From Halobacillus hunanensis (GTDB lineage: Bacteria; Bacillota; Bacilli; Bacillales; Halobacillaceae): a stretch of DNA of 64,000 nucleotides. Numbering within the stretch: position 1 is the stretch's first letter; every line of letters begins with the position of its first letter. Below are positions 61,014-64,000 of this stretch, one piece after another. Location of the stretch: positions 682,001 through 746,000 of the forward strand of contig NZ_FVZB01000006.1 of assembly GCF_900166655.1 (NCBI RefSeq), in the 5' to 3' direction. A program made the translations under genes and the position numbers. The notes beneath the pieces were generated by a model. The model ran no database searches. It was not told where the DNA came from and saw only the letters and a list, made by a program, of their open reading frames with translations.

Positions 61014-61787
61014 TCACACCCCCTTAAAAGAAGGAGACCGTTTCTCAGTAAAAGCTTTCATCCCTTCTTTTTGATCCTGAGAGGCAAAGGCTAGGTAGAA
61101 ATTCTTCCGCTCCAGCTTCAACCCATCTTCGAGCGGCGTGTCTACAGCCTCATCAACCGCTTCCTTGATAAGACGGACCGCTACAGGTGCCTGCCCGGCA
61201 AGCTGGTGGGCCAGCCTCATCGTTTCTTCCTTCACCATTTCAGGAGCCACAACCCGGTTAATCACACCGTAATGCAAGGCTTCCCGTGCACTCATCTGCT
61301 GCCCTAGCCAAATCCATTCCAATGCCTTCGCCCGCCCCATCGCTTTTGTTAAAAACTGCGTACCGCCAGCACCAGGCATGACACCAAGGGTCACTTCCGG
61401 GAATCCGAAACTTGCGTTCTCAGCTGCAACAATGAGGTCGCAATGAAGCGCCAGTTCAAACCCGCCGCCTAACGCAAACCCGTTGACGGCCGCGATCACG
61501 GGCTTTTTAATCAACATCATCCGATCCCATACCGCGAAAGGATTGGTAAGTTCCAGGGACAGCGGGGAATCATCCATCATTTCATCAATATCAGCTCCGG
61601 CAGCAAATGCTTTCTCATTCCCCTTTACGACAATCACACGAATCGAATCATCACGGTCGAAACGTTCCATTTGTTCAACGATTTCATCGACCATTTGCCG
61701 ATTCAGCGCATTGGCAGCCTGTGGTCGATCAAGCTGAATAATCCCGGTTTTTTTCTCGACATATGTTTGAATAAATTCATTAGCCAT
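61014..61787 (-). CDS. paaF: enoyl-CoA hydratase (PaaF-like)
   Basis: 257-residue crotonase. GNEKAFAAGADIDEM (first oxyanion/Glu region), NGFALGGGFELALHCDLIVA, and PEVTLGVMPGAGGTQFL with the second catalytic Glu. ATG overlaps the EthD gene end by 8 bases. Hydrates 2,3-dehydroadipyl-CoA; an oxepin-CoA hydrolase role is also possible since PaaZ is not fused here. Confidence 0.87.
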   Translation of the reverse strand: MANEFIQTYVEKKTGIIQLDRPQAANALNRQMVDEIVEQMERFDRDDSIRVIVVKGNEKAFAAGADIDEMMDDSPLSLELTNPFAVWDRMMLIKKPVIAAVNGFALGGGFELALHCDLIVAAENASFGFPEVTLGVMPGAGGTQFLTKAMGRAKALEWIWLGQQMSAREALHYGVINRVVAPEMVKEETMRLAHQLAGQAPVAVRLIKEAVDEAVDTPLEDGLKLERKNFYLAFASQDQKEGMKAFTEKRSPSFKGV

Positions 61788-62085
61788 CTACTTCTTCACC
61801 GATCATCAGCGTCACAAGATCGCCCGCAAACTTCATTAGATCTTTTCCGGAAGCCTTGCCTTCATCTGACTTCATCCCCTTTTGCAGGGAATCGTGATCA
61901 TCATAGAACATTTCACAAAGCAGGTAATACTCGCTTTCCCCCATCGGAGAACCGACGATTTTGGTGACTTTCATTTCCCGCAAGCCCGGAATCTCCTTTG
62001 TAATCGGGGTATGTGTGTTAAAGTAGTGCTCATCAAACGCCTCTTTATCCTCGGGTTGTTTGTACAGAGCAATTAGCTTGACCAT
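61780..62085 (-). CDS. EthD-family protein
   Basis: 101-residue dimeric ferredoxin-like-fold protein: MVKLIALYKQPEDKEAFDEH with the EthD HYxxTHxP pattern (HYFNTHTPITKEIPGL). ATG after AAAGGAGTTTTTATAA. EthD-like proteins accompany aromatic and ether degradation operons; no reaction is proven. It lies between the repeat element and paaF. Confidence 0.8.
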   Translation of the reverse strand: MVKLIALYKQPEDKEAFDEHYFNTHTPITKEIPGLREMKVTKIVGSPMGESEYYLLCEMFYDDHDSLQKGMKSDEGKASGKDLMKFAGDLVTLMIGEEVDG

Positions 62086-62523
62086 TTATAAAAACTCCTT
62101 TCTTGTGTAAAACGATTTAATTTCATAATTTCTCTTTTCACAATACGAAGGTTAAAATATGCCGCGCGGGACCCACAGTCGACATCCTCTAAGCTTTCAG
62201 AGAGGCTGAGACAAAAGTGTTTTTCAAATGGAAATCCGAACTATAAAAATTATAATTGGTGCATGTAAACCGCTACGAAAATATACTTCGCTTTCCGCGG
62301 GCGGCTGTTGAGCCTCCTTGTGCTAGCGCACTGCGGGGTCTCACCTAGGCCTTTCCTCCCGCAGGAGTCTTCGTATATTTTCTCCGCTAAAACAGTACAT
62401 TGTTCGTCTTTTTACTTAAATAAGTTTAATCATATCCCGTTGTAGGCTTCTTGTATATTAATTGCTAAGAGGCATTACTTTATTACGTATTAACTCTAGC
62501 CACACAAAGGAAAAAACATAGAC
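62086..62523. other. 438-base interruption of the paa operon
   Basis: Contains a palindromic element (62277-62382) and AT-rich flanks. No gene. paaD lies upstream and the EthD gene downstream, so the operon appears split or carries an insertion. Confidence 0.6.
62277..62382. repeat. Bacillaceae-type palindromic repeat element
   Basis: Ends GAAAATATAC and GTATATTTTC are exact complements. Inside are CTTTCCGCGGGCGGC, TGCTAGCGCA, TGCGGGGTCTCAC and TCCCGCAGGAG. I recognise this GC-rich motif set from dispersed intergenic repeats in Bacillaceae. Mobile or structured-RNA nature unknown. Confidence 0.65.
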
Positions 62524-63024
62524 TTACACAACTGAATAATCTACTACGGGTTTCATGGCTTCAAATGGATTTTTACAGGAACCGCAATAGAGAATACTGC
62601 GGCATGCCGTCGGACCGAACACATTATCCATCGAGGTAAACGCTGATCCGCAATACGGACAATCGACGGACCATTCCTCCCCAGGCTGATAGTTTTCAGG
62701 GGGCGGCGACACGCCATGTTTTCTCAGTTGTTCTTTTCCTTCATTAGTAATCGCATCCGTTGACCATCTAATCTGGAAGGAAAATTCAACGTGACACCTC
62801 TCTACCCATTCCAAACTTTCTACTGCAAGCTTCACATTTTTTTCAATAAAATCGAGGGCGGGGCAGCCTGCAAAGGTGGGTACCATGGTGATCGATACGT
62901 TGCGATGATTCACCAGTACGTCATGAACCATCCCGAGATCCCGAACGCTGACTGAGGGAAGCTCAGGATCATCCACTGTTTTTAAAATGGCTAGAATCTC
63001 CTGTCGCTTTTGTTCATCATTCAC
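62524..63024 (-). CDS. paaD: phenylacetyl-CoA epoxidase accessory subunit PaaD
   Basis: 166 residues. The MIP18/DUF59 domain has ILKTVDDPELPSVSVRDLGM and VPTFAGCPALDFI with the conserved Cys; a C-terminal zinc-ribbon-like region follows (CPYCGSAFTS, CRSILYCGSC). ATG after AAAGGAGGGGATAAGCG, 24 bases from paaC. PaaD is needed for assembly of the iron centre of the epoxidase. Confidence 0.88.
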   Translation of the reverse strand: MNDEQKRQEILAILKTVDDPELPSVSVRDLGMVHDVLVNHRNVSITMVPTFAGCPALDFIEKNVKLAVESLEWVERCHVEFSFQIRWSTDAITNEGKEQLRKHGVSPPPENYQPGEEWSVDCPYCGSAFTSMDNVFGPTACRSILYCGSCKNPFEAMKPVVDYSVV

Positions 63025-63048
63025 GCTTATCCCCTCCTTTAAAATGAC

Positions 63049-63864
63049 TTACCATACCGCATACCGATCACTGTCATAAACCTCCGCCAGCGTTTGTAAA
63101 GCCTGGTCTAAGTCGGCGGTATGTTCACCTGATCGCCCGCTGCCAAACTTGTCACCCAGCGAATCGGCTGGTAAATCTTTGATCGTCGCCTGCACCTCTT
63201 GCAGCCACCGCTGCTTCAACTCACTCTCACCAGAGATTAATTGATGGTGTACGATATCCTGAGCTTTTGGCCCTAAATCGTAAATATCCTTGCCTTCTTC
63301 CCACGCTTCCTCTAAACGAGCCTGAATCTTCTCCTGAGCTTCTTCAGTTGAACTCAGAAGCTGCTGCATCCACATTTTCCAGTGCGCCAAGTGATAAGGC
63401 TGTTCCATCAATACCTTCTGTGCCGTGTTCGCCAGCGGCTCATAGGAGCTTTTCACAGCCGCTTCAAGTTTTACTTTTTTCATCGTTTCATATAAAAACT
63501 GACGAACAACGGTCAGCGCCCAGTCATACCACGGTTCTCCATAATAGGAACCTTCTCCATTTTTCTTTTCAAAATAGCTGGCATTCCGCCTTTGCTCAGG
63601 AGCGCGTTCGTGAGCAAGCGCATCCACTTTTCCTTCCCCTAAATCCTCTAATAATTGATAGTAGAGAAAAGCATGCCCCATCGTATTTTGCGTAATCGAT
63701 GAAAAAGCAACATCTTCTTCAATATGAGGTGCTAACCCAAGCCACTCAGAGCCTCGGAAAGAAATGATAAAGTCATCATCCGCCAGCTGATACAACAATT
63801 CAGTTAAGGCCTCGTAATAAGCAGGATTTTGTTTCGCCTGTTCAACGGTTTCAAAAGATTTCAT
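63049..63864 (-). CDS. paaC: phenylacetyl-CoA epoxidase subunit PaaC
   Basis: 271 residues, ferritin-like helical structural subunit of the PaaABC(E) oxygenase. LTELLYQLADDDFIISFRGSEWLG, EEDVAFSSITQNTMGHAFLYYQLL, RNASYF and the late AHWKMWMQQL are PaaC features. The ATG overlaps the paaB stop (ATGA). Without paaA in the window the complex is only partly visible. Confidence 0.85.
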   Translation of the reverse strand: MKSFETVEQAKQNPAYYEALTELLYQLADDDFIISFRGSEWLGLAPHIEEDVAFSSITQNTMGHAFLYYQLLEDLGEGKVDALAHERAPEQRRNASYFEKKNGEGSYYGEPWYDWALTVVRQFLYETMKKVKLEAAVKSSYEPLANTAQKVLMEQPYHLAHWKMWMQQLLSSTEEAQEKIQARLEEAWEEGKDIYDLGPKAQDIVHHQLISGESELKQRWLQEVQATIKDLPADSLGDKFGSGRSGEHTADLDQALQTLAEVYDSDRYAVW

Positions 63865-64000
63865 GATTTCTTCACCTCTTTCCAGGACATAATTTCTTTT
63901 TCATCTAACATGCCTTGTTCTTTTTCACTCCACTTTTTCCTCAAATAACCGTAACCTTTTGTACTACGATAATCTTTGTTGTCTAAACGATTCGTCCATT
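63861..64000 (-). CDS. paaB: partial phenylacetyl-CoA epoxidase subunit PaaB (3' end)
   Basis: About 46 codons, running off the right edge. The visible end reads NRLDNKDYRSTKGYGYLRKK and then EKEQGMLDEKEIMSWKEVKKS, which fits the C terminus of Bacillus-type PaaB. The stop overlaps the paaC ATG, consistent with a paaA-B-C-D order. The assignment rests on position and general similarity. Confidence 0.65.
   Translation of the reverse strand, partial: WTNRLDNKDYRSTKGYGYLRKKWSEKEQGMLDEKEIMSWKEVKKS

Overview
The window looks like chromosomal DNA of a low-to-moderate G+C, endospore-former-type Firmicute, most likely a halophilic or halotolerant Bacillaceae (Halobacillus/Virgibacillus-like). The reasons are AGGAGG-type ribosome sites, frequent TTG/GTG starts, an ectoine-hydrolase operon, Bacillus-type regulators, CcpA cre and sigA promoters, and a Bacillaceae-style palindromic repeat. 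The genus is inference; no rRNA or other marker gene is present.

Layout. (1) 0.1-1.0 kb: an HSL-type esterase. (2) 1.4-8.3 kb: a sugar-alcohol/tetrose catabolic locus on the minus strand (zinc dehydrogenase, polyol permease, DhaK, DhaL, RpiB, GlpX) with a divergent DeoR regulator and a shared operator-like motif at both minus-strand promoters. (3) 8.7-18.5 kb: mixed single genes (nitronate monooxygenase, YdhG, VOC, MHS permease, DinB, pentapeptide repeat, flavin reductase/ArsR pair). Three genes here are broken (GNAT, RibD-like, VOC), and a dispersed palindrome occurs three times, each copy just 5' of a broken gene. (4) 18.7-32.7 kb: the most interesting block. A PlcR-like HTH/TPR receptor faces a 53-codon secreted peptide ending in DDLPFKH, a close look-alike of the PapR quorum-sensing peptide. 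Next to it is a complete two-peptide lanthipeptide locus with the lacticin 3147 gene order: A1, A2, M1, T, M2, J on the minus strand, and a divergent regulator/immunity set R, I, F, E. A 56-residue two-helix membrane protein follows lanJ. (5) 33.0-39.2 kb: an ectoine-utilisation-like operon (M24 ectoine hydrolase, cystathionine-gamma-synthase-type PLP enzyme, M20 deacylase, homoserine dehydrogenase, aldehyde dehydrogenase) in which the usual DoeB and DoeD are replaced by other families. (6) 39.3-42.3 kb: SDR, DUF4064, an unknown protein and a GOLPH3-like protein. (7) 42.5-46.5 kb: a phage-like replication set (DnaB-type helicase, G39P-like loader/inhibitor, DnaD protein plus a truncated DnaD paralogue) beside two divergent sigma-70-like genes. 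(8) 46.7-51.1 kb: a repeat-rich lipoprotein, a 2-hydroxycarboxylate transporter with a perfect cre site, and its CitA/DcuS-type two-component system. (9) 51.8-56.0 kb: a symporter with its tiny accessory subunit and a secreted penicillin-G-acylase-type amidase. (10) 56.3-64.0 kb: a phenylacetate catabolic operon running off the right edge (PaaB partial, C, D, EthD, F, G, ALDH, H, J, ferredoxin), interrupted by a palindromic repeat element.

How it fits together (inference): block 4 could be a density-controlled bacteriocin system if the PlcR-like receptor acts on the lan promoters, but no PlcR box is seen at the lanA promoter. Blocks 9 and 10 suggest hydrolysis of phenylacetyl amides outside the cell, uptake of phenylacetate, and its degradation. 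Block 5 would turn the compatible solute ectoine into aspartate-family intermediates. No tRNA, rRNA, CRISPR array or intact insertion sequence was seen.
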